From: Shewanella sp.
GTDB taxonomy: Bacteria > Pseudomonadota > Gammaproteobacteria > Enterobacterales > Shewanellaceae
Direction: 5' to 3'
DNA length: 6,037 nucleotides
Assembly: GCA_004195335.1 (NCBI GenBank)
Contig: SDWK01000914.1
Span: forward strand, 1-6,037
The notes beneath the pieces were generated by a model that was given only the letters and a program-made list of their open reading frames with translations, did not search any database and was not told the origin of the DNA. This document shows positions 1 to 6,037 of the stretch, piece by piece (position 1 is the first letter of the stretch; each line of letters begins with the position of its first letter). A program made the position numbers and the translations under genes.

Positions 1-53
1 ATACCCAAACGACCTCGAAATGCAGGATTCGCATTTTGAAGTGGCTTGGGTAT
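1..53. repeat. 53-bp imperfect palindromic intergenic repeat
   Basis: Two 23-base arms (1-23 and 31-53) are reverse complements except at four positions (9, 11, 14 and 17 of the left arm). They are separated by a 7-base loop, aggattc. The outermost eight bases, ATACCCAA and TTGGGTAT, pair perfectly, as do the innermost six, aaatgc and gcattt. Length, A+T-ended tips and intergenic position fit a REP- or MITE-like element. I recall similar ATACCCAA-tipped palindromes scattered through Shewanella and Vibrio genomes, but cannot check this here. The window begins on the first base of the arm, so the left flank and any target duplication are not visible. No good T-run follows on the + strand, so it is a poor intrinsic terminator. 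Confidence 0.75.
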
Positions 54-54
54 A

Positions 55-60
55 TATAAT
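55..60 (+). promoter_or_regulatory. Possible -10 box upstream of der
   Basis: A perfect TATAAT lies two bases after the palindrome, 37 bases before the der start codon. No matching -35 box stands at 16-18 bp: the best candidate, TTGAAG at 36-41 inside the right arm, is only 13 bp away. This could be a weak or activator-dependent promoter, or chance in A+T-rich sequence. In related bacteria der often follows bamB and can be read from upstream; that gene is outside this window. Confidence 0.3.
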
Positions 61-97
61 TAATGTTTTTGAAAAATTGTAGATTAGAGGCAAAAAA

Positions 98-1564
98 ATG
101 ATTCCAGTTGTGGCCCTTGTTGGCCGACCTAATGTGGGTAAGTCGACCCTTTTTAATCGACTGACCCGCACTAGAGATGCTTTGGTAGCCGACTTTCCTG
201 GGCTGACTCGGGATCGTAAATATGGTCGCGCTCATCTCTCAGGTTATGAGTTTATCGTTGTCGATACCGGTGGTATCGATGGCACCGAAGAGGGCATTGA
301 AGTCCATATGGCCGAGCAATCGCTTGCAGCGATTGAAGAAGCCGATGTGGTCTTATTCCTGACCGATGCGAGAGCGGGTTTAACTGCAGCAGATCAGGCC
401 ATCGCTGAGCATTTGCGTCGCCGTGAAAAAGTCACCTTCGTGGTTGCTAACAAGGTCGACGGTGTCGATGCCGACTCGGCTTGTGCCGAATTTTGGGCCT
501 TAGGTCTGGGAGAAGTGTATCAGATGGCGGCTGCGCAAGGGCGTGGCGTGACCAACATGATCGAGTACGCTTTAGCGCCATATGCCGAAGCCTTGGGTCT
601 TAATCGTGATAGTGATGACGATGAGAACGAAGAGGAGCGGGAGTACAGTGAAGAGGAAGCGGAAGCCGAGCAGAAACGTCTTCAGGATCTGCCTATCAAG
701 CTGGCCATTATTGGCAAACCAAATGTGGGCAAGTCTACGCTAATTAACCGTATCTTAGGTGAAGAGCGTGTGGTTGTTTATGACTCACCGGGTACGACGC
801 GAGACAGTATCTATATCCCTATGGAGCGAGAAGGGCGTGAATACGTGCTTATCGATACCGCAGGTGTTCGTCGTCGAAGTAAGGTTAATGAGACGGTTGA
901 GAAGTTTTCGGTGATTAAGACACTCAAAGCGGTTGAAGACTGTAATGTTGTGTTATTGATTGTCGATGCCCGTGAAGGAATAGCTGAGCAAGATTTAGGT
1001 CTATTAGGCTTTGCGCTTAATGCTGGTCGTGCACTGGTGATTGCCGTCAACAAGTGGGATGGTATCGATCAGACAATTAAAGATAGAGTGAAGAGCGAAC
1101 TCGACCGCCGTCTTGGCTTTATAGATTTTGCCCGTATTCACTTTATCTCTGCGCTTCACGGTACGGGTGTCGGACACCTTTATCAGTCTGTTGAAGAAGC
1201 TTATGACAGTGCTACACGTCGTGTAAGTACCTCTATGCTGACTCGTATCATGCAGATGGCACAAGACGATCATCAGCCTCCGATGGTGAATGGTCGCCGT
1301 GTTAAGCTTAAATACGCTCACGCCGGTGGATATAATCCGCCTATCGTGGTGGTACATGGTAATCAGGTTAAGAAACTACCGGATTCCTATAAGCGCTTCA
1401 TGATGAATTACTATCGTCGTTCATTGAAGGTTATGGGCACGCCAATTCAGATCCGTTTCCAAGATGGTGAGAACCCGTTCGAAGGGCTTCATACCAAGAG
1501 GCTGACCGTGAGTCAGGAACGTCGCCGTAAGCGTATGATGACCCACATCAAAGATAAGAAGTAG
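98..1564 (+). CDS. der: Ribosome-assembly GTPase Der (EngA), tandem G domains
   Basis: Der is an essential GTPase that binds the maturing 50S ribosomal subunit in the cytoplasm and acts late in its assembly. The 488-residue protein is complete and shows the family's diagnostic pair of G domains. Domain 1 has a P-loop GRPNVGKST at residues 9-17, T37 as the switch I threonine, DTGG at 56-59 and NKVD at 118-121. Domain 2 has GKPNVGKST at 206-214, PGTTRDS at 231-237, DTAG at 253-256, NKWD at 318-321 and SAL at 351-353. A strongly acidic linker (about 171-192) joins them. The last ~110 residues form the KH-like RNA-binding domain with a basic tail rich in Arg and Lys (464-488). Length is close to the roughly 490 residues of gammaproteobacterial Der. 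The start at 98 is supported by AGAGG at 86-90, seven bases upstream. A strong terminator follows the stop, and xseA converges from the other side. Confidence 0.98.
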   Translation: MIPVVALVGRPNVGKSTLFNRLTRTRDALVADFPGLTRDRKYGRAHLSGYEFIVVDTGGIDGTEEGIEVHMAEQSLAAIEEADVVLFLTDARAGLTAADQAIAEHLRRREKVTFVVANKVDGVDADSACAEFWALGLGEVYQMAAAQGRGVTNMIEYALAPYAEALGLNRDSDDDENEEEREYSEEEAEAEQKRLQDLPIKLAIIGKPNVGKSTLINRILGEERVVVYDSPGTTRDSIYIPMEREGREYVLIDTAGVRRRSKVNETVEKFSVIKTLKAVEDCNVVLLIVDAREGIAEQDLGLLGFALNAGRALVIAVNKWDGIDQTIKDRVKSELDRRLGFIDFARIHFISALHGTGVGHLYQSVEEAYDSATRRVSTSMLTRIMQMAQDDHQPPMVNGRRVKLKYAHAGGYNPPIVVVHGNQVKKLPDSYKRFMMNYYRRSLKVMGTPIQIRFQDGENPFEGLHTKRLTVSQERRRKRMMTHIKDKK

Positions 1565-1597
1565 AGTTAAGGTTTTAACACCTTGAATCTCATTCAG

Positions 1598-1632
1598 AAA
1601 AGGCCAGCTAATCAAAATTAGCTGGCCTTTTT
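1598..1632. terminator. Bidirectional intrinsic terminator between der and xseA
   Basis: A perfect 15-bp stem (1598-1612 with 1617-1631) closes a 4-base loop, caaa. It has a G+C-rich core, ggccagc/gctggcc, flanked by A on the left and T on the right. Read on the + strand it ends in five T and lies 33 bases after the der stop. Read on the - strand it ends in TTTT and lies 86 bases after the xseA stop. It can therefore end both converging transcripts, with the + direction stronger because of its longer T-run. Confidence 0.9.
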
Positions 1633-1642
1633 GTTGTCTTGG

Positions 1643-1695
1643 AATGAACCCATAAACAGATATTTTAAACGGGTTATCTGATAAGGGGGTTCATT
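1643..1695. repeat. Imperfect nested inverted repeat, possible second terminator
   Basis: The outer arms aatgaaccc (1643-1651) and gggttcatt (1687-1695) pair perfectly over 9 bp. The inner arms cagata (1657-1662) and tatctg (1675-1680) pair over 6 bp. A small asymmetric internal loop (5 and 6 bases) separates the two stems, and the apical loop is 12 bases. On the + strand the structure ends in a run of T at 1694-1698, so it could serve as a back-up terminator for der. On the - strand it falls 23 bases after the xseA stop and would form at the 3' end of the xseA mRNA without a T-tract. It could also be a degenerate palindromic repeat. Confidence 0.45.
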
Positions 1696-1717
1696 TTTGT
1701 TATCAGACTCGTCGGGA

Positions 1718-3046
1718 TCAGATCACCGTAGATTTAAGTTCTCCATCGAGAAGCCGTGTGGTGATGGTTGCTCCGACCTGAGTATCTTTCGAACGCAACA
1801 ACACCTTGCCGGCTTCATCTTGGGTGATACTGTAACCACGACTCAAGGTGGCCAAGGGGCTGACCGTTTCCAGTTGATGAGCGCTATTTTTAAGCCTCAT
1901 CTCGACATCTGATAGTTTGCCCTTTATGCCTTCGTGTAATCGTGCCGTCAGATAATCCAGCCGCTTCGACTCTAGCGTTAATCTATGCTTCGGGGATTGC
2001 TGATTAAGCCGATGACTTAAATTTTGTTGCTTCAAGGCGGCATCATGCAGTCTGGCATTGAGTGCGGCATTGAGGCGTATCTGCATCTCATCGAAGCTTT
2101 GCTGAAACTGCTCAAGCTTGCGCTTCGGATCTTGTCGGTGGAGTCGATTTTCCAGTGAACCAATGCGCTGTTCGGTTTTTAACTGGTAATGTTGCCAGCT
2201 CTGTTTAAGACGAGAGATGAATATGGCCAGTTTTTCCGATTTATTTTCGGCATCCTGAGAAAGGAGCTCAGCGCCTGCTGACGGAGTCGGAGCTCTGACA
2301 TCGGCAACGTAGTCGCTGATAGTCGTATCGACTTCGTGGCCGACGGCTGAGACGACAGGAAGGGCACTGTTATATATCTCATTGGCGAGGTCTTCATTGT
2401 TGAAACACCAAAGGTCTTCCAAAGAGCCTCCACCACGGGTCAGTAGTAAGACATCGACCTCTTGTCTTGCGTTGGCTATCTGAATCGCCTCACAGATGCT
2501 TTTAGCTGCCGATGCTCCCTGAACTTGGGTCGGGTAGATGATCACTTCGATGCTTGAGTCTCGCCGTGCGAGCACATGGAGTACATCTTTTATTGCCGCG
2601 CCGGTTGCCGACGTTATCACACCAATTTTTTGAATGTTCTTCGGCAGTGAGCGTTTAGTGTCGGCCGCAAATAGTCCCTCTGCTGCCAACTTCATCTTGA
2701 GCGCTTCATATTGCTGAGCGAGCAGACCGTCTCCGGCGGGGAGCATGGATTCGATAATGAGCTGGTAGTCGCCCCTGGGTTCATAGACACTAATCGAGCC
2801 TTTCACCAGAACTTGTTGGCCATTGACTGGCTTAAAGGTGACGGAACGATTTCTGCCCTTAAACATGGCCGAGCGGATCTGAGCAAAGTTATCCTTGAGA
2901 GTCAGGTACCAATGGCCTGAACCGGGGGCGGAAAAGTTTGAAATTTCGGCATTTAGCCAAATTTTACCCAGTTCACCTTCGAGTAATTGACGCACTTCGC
3001 CATTGAGGCGGGATACAGTGTAAACATTATTTTTTGGCATTTTCAT
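1718..3046 (-). CDS. xseA: Exodeoxyribonuclease VII large subunit
   Basis: XseA is the catalytic large subunit of exonuclease VII, which digests single-stranded DNA from both ends into oligonucleotides and works with several copies of the small subunit XseB in the cytoplasm. The 442-residue product has the family's order of parts: an N-terminal OB-fold (about 5-103, with GHWYLTLKD at 44-52), then the nuclease domain with [13 protein letters not shown] (142-154), [10 protein letters not shown] (204-213) and [20 protein letters not shown] (236-255), then a long charged, coiled-coil-like region (about 265-390) and a C-terminal segment with LSRGYS (401-406). The helical region carries two related RL-x4-PK-x2-L units at 301-311 and 346-356. 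Length is slightly below the 456 of E. coli XseA. The start is the first ATG in frame; a second ATG two codons later is also possible. Neither has a recognisable Shine-Dalgarno sequence. xseB is not in the window, as is usual in this group, where it sits with ispA and dxs. Confidence 0.97.
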   Translation of the reverse strand: MKMPKNNVYTVSRLNGEVRQLLEGELGKIWLNAEISNFSAPGSGHWYLTLKDNFAQIRSAMFKGRNRSVTFKPVNGQQVLVKGSISVYEPRGDYQLIIESMLPAGDGLLAQQYEALKMKLAAEGLFAADTKRSLPKNIQKIGVITSATGAAIKDVLHVLARRDSSIEVIIYPTQVQGASAAKSICEAIQIANARQEVDVLLLTRGGGSLEDLWCFNNEDLANEIYNSALPVVSAVGHEVDTTISDYVADVRAPTPSAGAELLSQDAENKSEKLAIFISRLKQSWQHYQLKTEQRIGSLENRLHRQDPKRKLEQFQQSFDEMQIRLNAALNARLHDAALKQQNLSHRLNQQSPKHRLTLESKRLDYLTARLHEGIKGKLSDVEMRLKNSAHQLETVSPLATLSRGYSITQDEAGKVLLRSKDTQVGATITTRLLDGELKSTVI

Positions 3047-3086
3047 ACTAATTTGGCGGTTAAAAGCACTTTTTCACCATTTTCCA

Positions 3087-3115
3087 TTTACCAAGCCGAA
3101 TATGCAAGGTATAAT
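3087..3115 (+). promoter_or_regulatory. Sigma-70-type promoter of guaB
   Basis: A perfect -10 box, TATAAT (3110-3115), stands 17 bp after a -35-like TTTACC (3087-3092), which matches 4 of 6 consensus bases. Transcription would start near 3122-3124, leaving a leader of about 45 bases before guaB. The discriminator between the -10 box and the start (ccctccgc, 3116-3123) is G+C-rich, a known mark of promoters repressed by ppGpp and tuned to growth rate. That fits a GTP-synthesis gene, but the regulation is inferred. I see no clear PurR-type operator. Confidence 0.75.
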
Positions 3116-3133
3116 CCCTCCGCAATATTTCAC

Positions 3134-3157
3134 CTCCAATCCTACCTCTATTGGGAG
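3134..3157 (+). promoter_or_regulatory. guaB leader hairpin overlapping the ribosome binding site
   Basis: CTCCAAT (3134-3140) can pair with ATTGG-AG (3150-3157) with one bulged G at 3155 and a 9-base loop. The right arm contains the only Shine-Dalgarno-like sequence before guaB, GGGAG at 3153-3157, ten bases from the ATG. The left arm, with its preceding CAC, resembles the anti-Shine-Dalgarno end of 16S rRNA. Folding would hide the ribosome binding site. The stem is short and its effect unproven. The site itself also decides the guaB start at 3168. Confidence 0.35.
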
Positions 3158-3167
3158 ATGTTGCAAC

Positions 3168-4640
3168 ATGTTACGTTTAAAAAAAGATGCCCTTACCTTT
3201 GATGATGTGTTACTCGTTCCTGCACATTCGACTGTACTCCCTAATACTGCCATTCTCAAAACTCGTCTGACAAATAAAATTGAACTCAATACCCCTATTG
3301 TATCTGCGGCTATGGATACTGTAACCGAAGGGCGCCTGGCGATTGCTATGGCACAGGAAGGTGGTTTAGGTTTTATTCATAAGAATATGACGATTGAGCA
3401 GCAGTGTGAAGAAGTTCGTAAAGTGAAAAGCTATGAAGCCGGTATTGTTCAAAAGCCTGTCACAGTTACGCCTACAACGACACTTGCAGACCTTAAAGTG
3501 TTAACCCTGAAGAATGGTTTTGCCGGTTATCCGGTCGTAAATGAAGCACATGAACTTGTCGGTATTATTACCGGCCGTGATGTTCGCTTCGTGACGGATT
3601 GGAGCCTGACGGTCGATGAGGTGATGACACCTAAAGATCGTTTGGTTACTGTGCCTGAAGGAACTAAGTTAGATGAAGTTCAGAAACTTATGCATTCTCA
3701 TCGAGTTGAGAAAGTACTGGTTATCGATGGTGATTTCAAGCTTAAGGGCTTGATTACGGTTAAGGATTTCCAAAAAGCTGAGCGTAAACCTAATGCATGT
3801 AAAGATGAATTAGGTCGCCTTCGTGTCGGTGCCGCCGTTGGTGCTGGTGCCGGAAACGAAGAGCGCGTCGACGCCTTAGTTCTAGCGGGTGTAGACGTTC
3901 TGCTTATTGATTCCTCTCATGGCCATTCTGAAGGCGTTTTGCAACGTATCCGCGATACTCGTGCTAAACATCCTGAATTACAGATTGTTGGCGGTAACGT
4001 AGCGACGGCTGAAGGCGCTCTTGCCTTAGTCGAAGCTGGTGTTAACGCTGTCAAGGTGGGTATCGGTCCTGGTTCTATCTGTACTACTCGTATCGTTACC
4101 GGTGTTGGCGTACCACAAATTACCGCCGTTTCTGACGCTGCAGCCGCAGTTAAGCATTTAGATATCCCTGTTATTGCCGATGGCGGAATTCGATTCTCAG
4201 GTGACTTGGCCAAAGCATTAGCCGCGGGTGCATCTTGCATCATGGCAGGCTCCATGTTCGCCGGTACCGATGAGGCGCCGGGTGAAACTGAACTCCATAA
4301 TGGTCGTGCCTATAAGTCATACCGCGGTATGGGTTCGTTAGGCGCCATGAATCAGAGTCAAGGTTCATCAGATCGTTACTTCCAGAGTGATAATGCCGCC
4401 GACAAGCTGGTACCTGAAGGTATCGAAGGTCGCGTCGCTTATAAAGGTAAGCTTAAAGAGATCATTCACCAGCATATGGGCGGTCTGCGTTCTTGTATGG
4501 GCCTCACAGGCTGCGCAACCATTAGAGAACTGAATGAAAAAGCTGAATTTGTAAAAATTACCTCTGCAGGCATGGGTGAGTCACATGTTCATGATGTGAC
4601 TATCAGCAAAGAAGCGCCGAACTACAGTCCTGGTTCATAG
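3168..4640 (+). CDS. guaB: Inosine-5'-monophosphate dehydrogenase
   Basis: GuaB oxidises IMP to XMP with NAD+, the committed step of guanine nucleotide synthesis, as a cytoplasmic tetramer. The 490-residue product opens with the typical [10 protein letters not shown] (9-18). It has a pair of CBS domains inserted in the barrel (about 93-205), D248 for NAD, the catalytic loop GPGSICTTR (300-308) with nucleophile C305 and K+ ligands G300 and G302, ADGGIR (337-342), the GS pair at 361-362, and YRGMG (385-389) for IMP. The mobile flap carries the Arg-Tyr pair at 403-404; this is two residues later than in E. coli (R401) because of an apparent two-residue insertion just before GSSDRYF. The reading frame is open from 3102, but that start lies upstream of the -10 box. 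Family alignment and the GGGAG at 3153-3157 support [10 protein letters not shown] at 3168. guaA follows after 127 bp on the same strand. Confidence 0.98.
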   Translation: MLRLKKDALTFDDVLLVPAHSTVLPNTAILKTRLTNKIELNTPIVSAAMDTVTEGRLAIAMAQEGGLGFIHKNMTIEQQCEEVRKVKSYEAGIVQKPVTVTPTTTLADLKVLTLKNGFAGYPVVNEAHELVGIITGRDVRFVTDWSLTVDEVMTPKDRLVTVPEGTKLDEVQKLMHSHRVEKVLVIDGDFKLKGLITVKDFQKAERKPNACKDELGRLRVGAAVGAGAGNEERVDALVLAGVDVLLIDSSHGHSEGVLQRIRDTRAKHPELQIVGGNVATAEGALALVEAGVNAVKVGIGPGSICTTRIVTGVGVPQITAVSDAAAAVKHLDIPVIADGGIRFSGDLAKALAAGASCIMAGSMFAGTDEAPGETELHNGRAYKSYRGMGSLGAMNQSQGSSDRYFQSDNAADKLVPEGIEGRVAYKGKLKEIIHQHMGGLRSCMGLTGCATIRELNEKAEFVKITSAGMGESHVHDVTISKEAPNYSPGS

Positions 4641-4651
4641 AAACTGGTGAT

Positions 4652-4695
4652 AATGGGCGACAGTGTGTCGCCCATTCTTTATCCCCCTTTTTATG
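4652..4695 (+). terminator. Hairpin after guaB, terminator or attenuator
   Basis: A perfect 11-bp stem, aatgggcgaca (4652-4662) with tgtcgcccatt (4666-4676), closes a 3-base loop, gtg, starting 11 bases after the guaB stop. The T-tract is interrupted: cttt follows at once, then a run of C, then five or more T up to 4692. This suggests partial termination, or an mRNA 3'-end stabiliser, between guaB and guaA. Complete termination would leave guaA needing its own promoter. Confidence 0.7.
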
Positions 4696-4700
4696 CCAAT

Positions 4701-4726
4701 CTTAGTGTTATTCATATAACCCTAAG
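4701..4726. repeat. Second inverted repeat in the guaB-guaA spacer
   Basis: The arms cttagtgttat (4701-4711) and ataaccctaag (4716-4726) pair at 10 of 11 positions, with one T-C mismatch, around the 4-base loop tcat. The stem is A+T-rich and no T-run follows, so it is not a standard terminator. A TATAAC box (4715-4720) lies inside the right arm and could be the -10 of a guaA promoter, but no good -35 stands at the proper distance. It could be an operator-like palindrome, an RNA processing site, or chance. Confidence 0.45.
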
Positions 4727-4767
4727 CTTGATACCGACAAATTAGATAGATGAAATAAAGGTTTCCC

Positions 4768-6037
4768 ATGAGCAATATTCATGAGCATAAGATACTGATC
4801 CTAGACTTTGGATCTCAGTACACTCAATTAATCGCCCGTCGTATCCGTGAAATCGGTGTTTATTGTGAGCTGTGGGCTTGGGATGTTTCCGAAGCACAGA
4901 TTAAAGAGTTTGCGCCTAACGGTATTATCTTAGCCGGCGGCCCTGAAAGCGTGACCGCCGATGAGTCACCACGTGCCCCTGAGTATGTTTTCAATGCAGG
5001 CGTTCCTGTATTGGGGATCTGTTACGGCATGCAGACCATGTCAGAGCAGCTGGGTGGTAAGGTCGTCCAGGGGATAGGTGAAGGCGAGTTCGGTTATGCC
5101 CAAATTGAAATTCTGGAACCCAGTGAGTTATTCAAGAGTATCGAAGATGCGATCAGCGAGTCTGGTAAGCCGCAACTCGATGTCTGGATGAGCCACGGTG
5201 ATAAGGTTTTAGATATTCCAGAGGGGTTCGTTACCGTCGCAATCACTGAGACTTGTCCTCATGCCGCAATGGCCAATGAAGAGAAGAAGTTCTACGGTGT
5301 ACAGTTTCACCCAGAGGTGACACATACCCGTCAGGGTAAACGTATGCTTGAGCACTTCGCTCTGGACATCTGTGAATGTGAGGCTAACTGGAAATCGACA
5401 TCGATTATCGAAGATGCCGTCGAGCGTTTGAAGAAGCAGATCGGCGATGACGAAGTGATCCTCGGTCTGTCTGGTGGCGTAGATTCATCGGTTGTGGCTA
5501 TGTTGCTACACCGCGCTATCGGTGACAAGCTGACTTGTGTATTCGTCGATAATGGTTTGCTTCGTCTTAATGAGGCTGAGCAGGTGATGGATATGTTTGG
5601 TGACCACTTCGGGCTCAAGATTGTTCATGTTAACGCAGAAAATCGCTTCCTAGATGCGATGAAAGGCGAAGCCGAACCTGAAGCCAAGCGCAAAATTATC
5701 GGTCATGTCTTCGTTGAGATTTTCGATGAAGAATCTAAGAAGTGCAAAAACGCAAAGTGGTTGGCACAAGGTACCATCTATCCGGATGTGATTGAGTCTG
5801 CAGGTAGTGCGACCGGTAAAGCACATGTCATTAAGTCACATCACAATGTGGGTGGCTTACCGGACGACATGGAACTGGGTCTTGTAGAGCCACTTCGTGA
5901 GCTGTTTAAGGATGAAGTGCGTAAGATTGGTCTGGAGTTAGGCCTGCCTTACGACATGCTTTACCGTCATCCATTCCCTGGACCGGGTCTTGGAGTCCGT
6001 GTTCTCGGTGAAGTGAAAAAAGAGTACTGCGAGCTGC
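4768..6037 (+). CDS. guaA: GMP synthase (glutamine-hydrolysing), 3' end beyond window
   Basis: GuaA converts XMP to GMP using ATP and ammonia released from glutamine, the step directly after GuaB. The frame stays open from 4768 to the window edge, giving 423 residues of an expected ~525; the last ~100, most of the dimerisation domain, are cut off by the window. The N-terminal class I glutamine amidotransferase domain starts with [18 protein letters not shown] (8-25) and has the catalytic triad C85 (in GICYGMQ), H181 and E183 (in [11 protein letters not shown]). The ATP-pyrophosphatase domain begins near 208 and has the P-loop SGGVDSS at 235-241 and [14 protein letters not shown] further on. 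[10 protein letters not shown] and HHNVGGLP, then [13 protein letters not shown] near 408-420, are typical of the family. The ATG is preceded by AAAGG at 4757-4761 with six bases between. It could be co-transcribed with guaB or use its own promoter. Confidence 0.97.
   Translation, partial: MSNIHEHKILILDFGSQYTQLIARRIREIGVYCELWAWDVSEAQIKEFAPNGIILAGGPESVTADESPRAPEYVFNAGVPVLGICYGMQTMSEQLGGKVVQGIGEGEFGYAQIEILEPSELFKSIEDAISESGKPQLDVWMSHGDKVLDIPEGFVTVAITETCPHAAMANEEKKFYGVQFHPEVTHTRQGKRMLEHFALDICECEANWKSTSIIEDAVERLKKQIGDDEVILGLSGGVDSSVVAMLLHRAIGDKLTCVFVDNGLLRLNEAEQVMDMFGDHFGLKIVHVNAENRFLDAMKGEAEPEAKRKIIGHVFVEIFDEESKKCKNAKWLAQGTIYPDVIESAGSATGKAHVIKSHHNVGGLPDDMELGLVEPLRELFKDEVRKIGLELGLPYDMLYRHPFPGPGLGVRVLGEVKKEYCEL

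Noticed and set aside
1004..1357. 117-residue - strand open frame inside der
   Set aside because: It is a reverse-strand shadow of a highly conserved GTPase gene; its translation shows no domain-like pattern.
1697..1912. 71-residue + strand open frame overlapping the xseA 3' end
   Set aside because: It runs antisense inside a clearly coding gene, has no recognisable protein features and no ribosome binding site.
3119..3135. PurR-like half sites around cgcaatatttcac in the guaB promoter region
   Set aside because: The match to the PurR palindrome is poor, lacking the central ACGT and the second CG, so it is not called an operator.
3102..3167. N-terminal extension of GuaB by 22 residues from the ATG at 3102
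   Set aside because: This ATG lies upstream of the TATAAT box, so it would not be on the main transcript; it has no binding site, and GuaB proteins begin at the [10 protein letters not shown] equivalent.
3917..4255. 112-residue - strand open frame inside guaB, rich in Ala, Pro and Thr
   Set aside because: The composition is what the complement of the conserved guaB barrel codons gives; no start signal supports it.
4693..4719. Eight-codon open frame (MPILVLFI) in the guaB-guaA spacer as a leader peptide
   Set aside because: It has no purine-rich ribosome binding site and no run of codons suited to attenuation in a guanine pathway.

Overview
This window is a chromosomal housekeeping region of a gammaproteobacterium, most likely Shewanella or a close marine relative. 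The basis is the gene order (der, then xseA facing it, then divergent guaB-guaA), the high resemblance of all four proteins to remembered Shewanella and enterobacterial orthologues, the moderate G+C, and a short intergenic palindrome of a kind I recall from Shewanella and Vibrio genomes. The genus call rests on memory and pattern, not on a search.

Layout. Positions 1-97 hold a 53-bp imperfect palindrome, then a TATAAT-like box and a ribosome binding site for der (98-1564, +), a double-domain ribosome-assembly GTPase. der and xseA converge on 1565-1717, which holds a strong 15-bp hairpin able to terminate in both directions and a second, imperfect inverted repeat. xseA (1718-3046, -) encodes the large subunit of exonuclease VII. 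xseA and guaB diverge from a 121-bp region (3047-3167) with a good sigma-70 promoter for guaB, a G+C-rich discriminator, and a leader that can fold over the guaB ribosome binding site. guaB (3168-4640, +) is IMP dehydrogenase. A 127-bp spacer with two hairpins follows, then guaA (4768 to beyond the window end, +), GMP synthetase, of which 423 residues are present.

Function. guaB and guaA encode the two consecutive steps from IMP through XMP to GMP. der uses GTP in 50S subunit assembly, and xseA acts in single-strand DNA degradation and repair. der and xseA are probably linked to the gua genes only by conserved gene order.

I found no mobile element with coding capacity, no tRNA, rRNA or CRISPR array, no broken gene and no sign of a new system. 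The points worth a second look are all in the non-coding gaps: the palindrome upstream of der, the guaB leader, the two hairpins between guaB and guaA, and a small insertion in the GuaB active-site flap.
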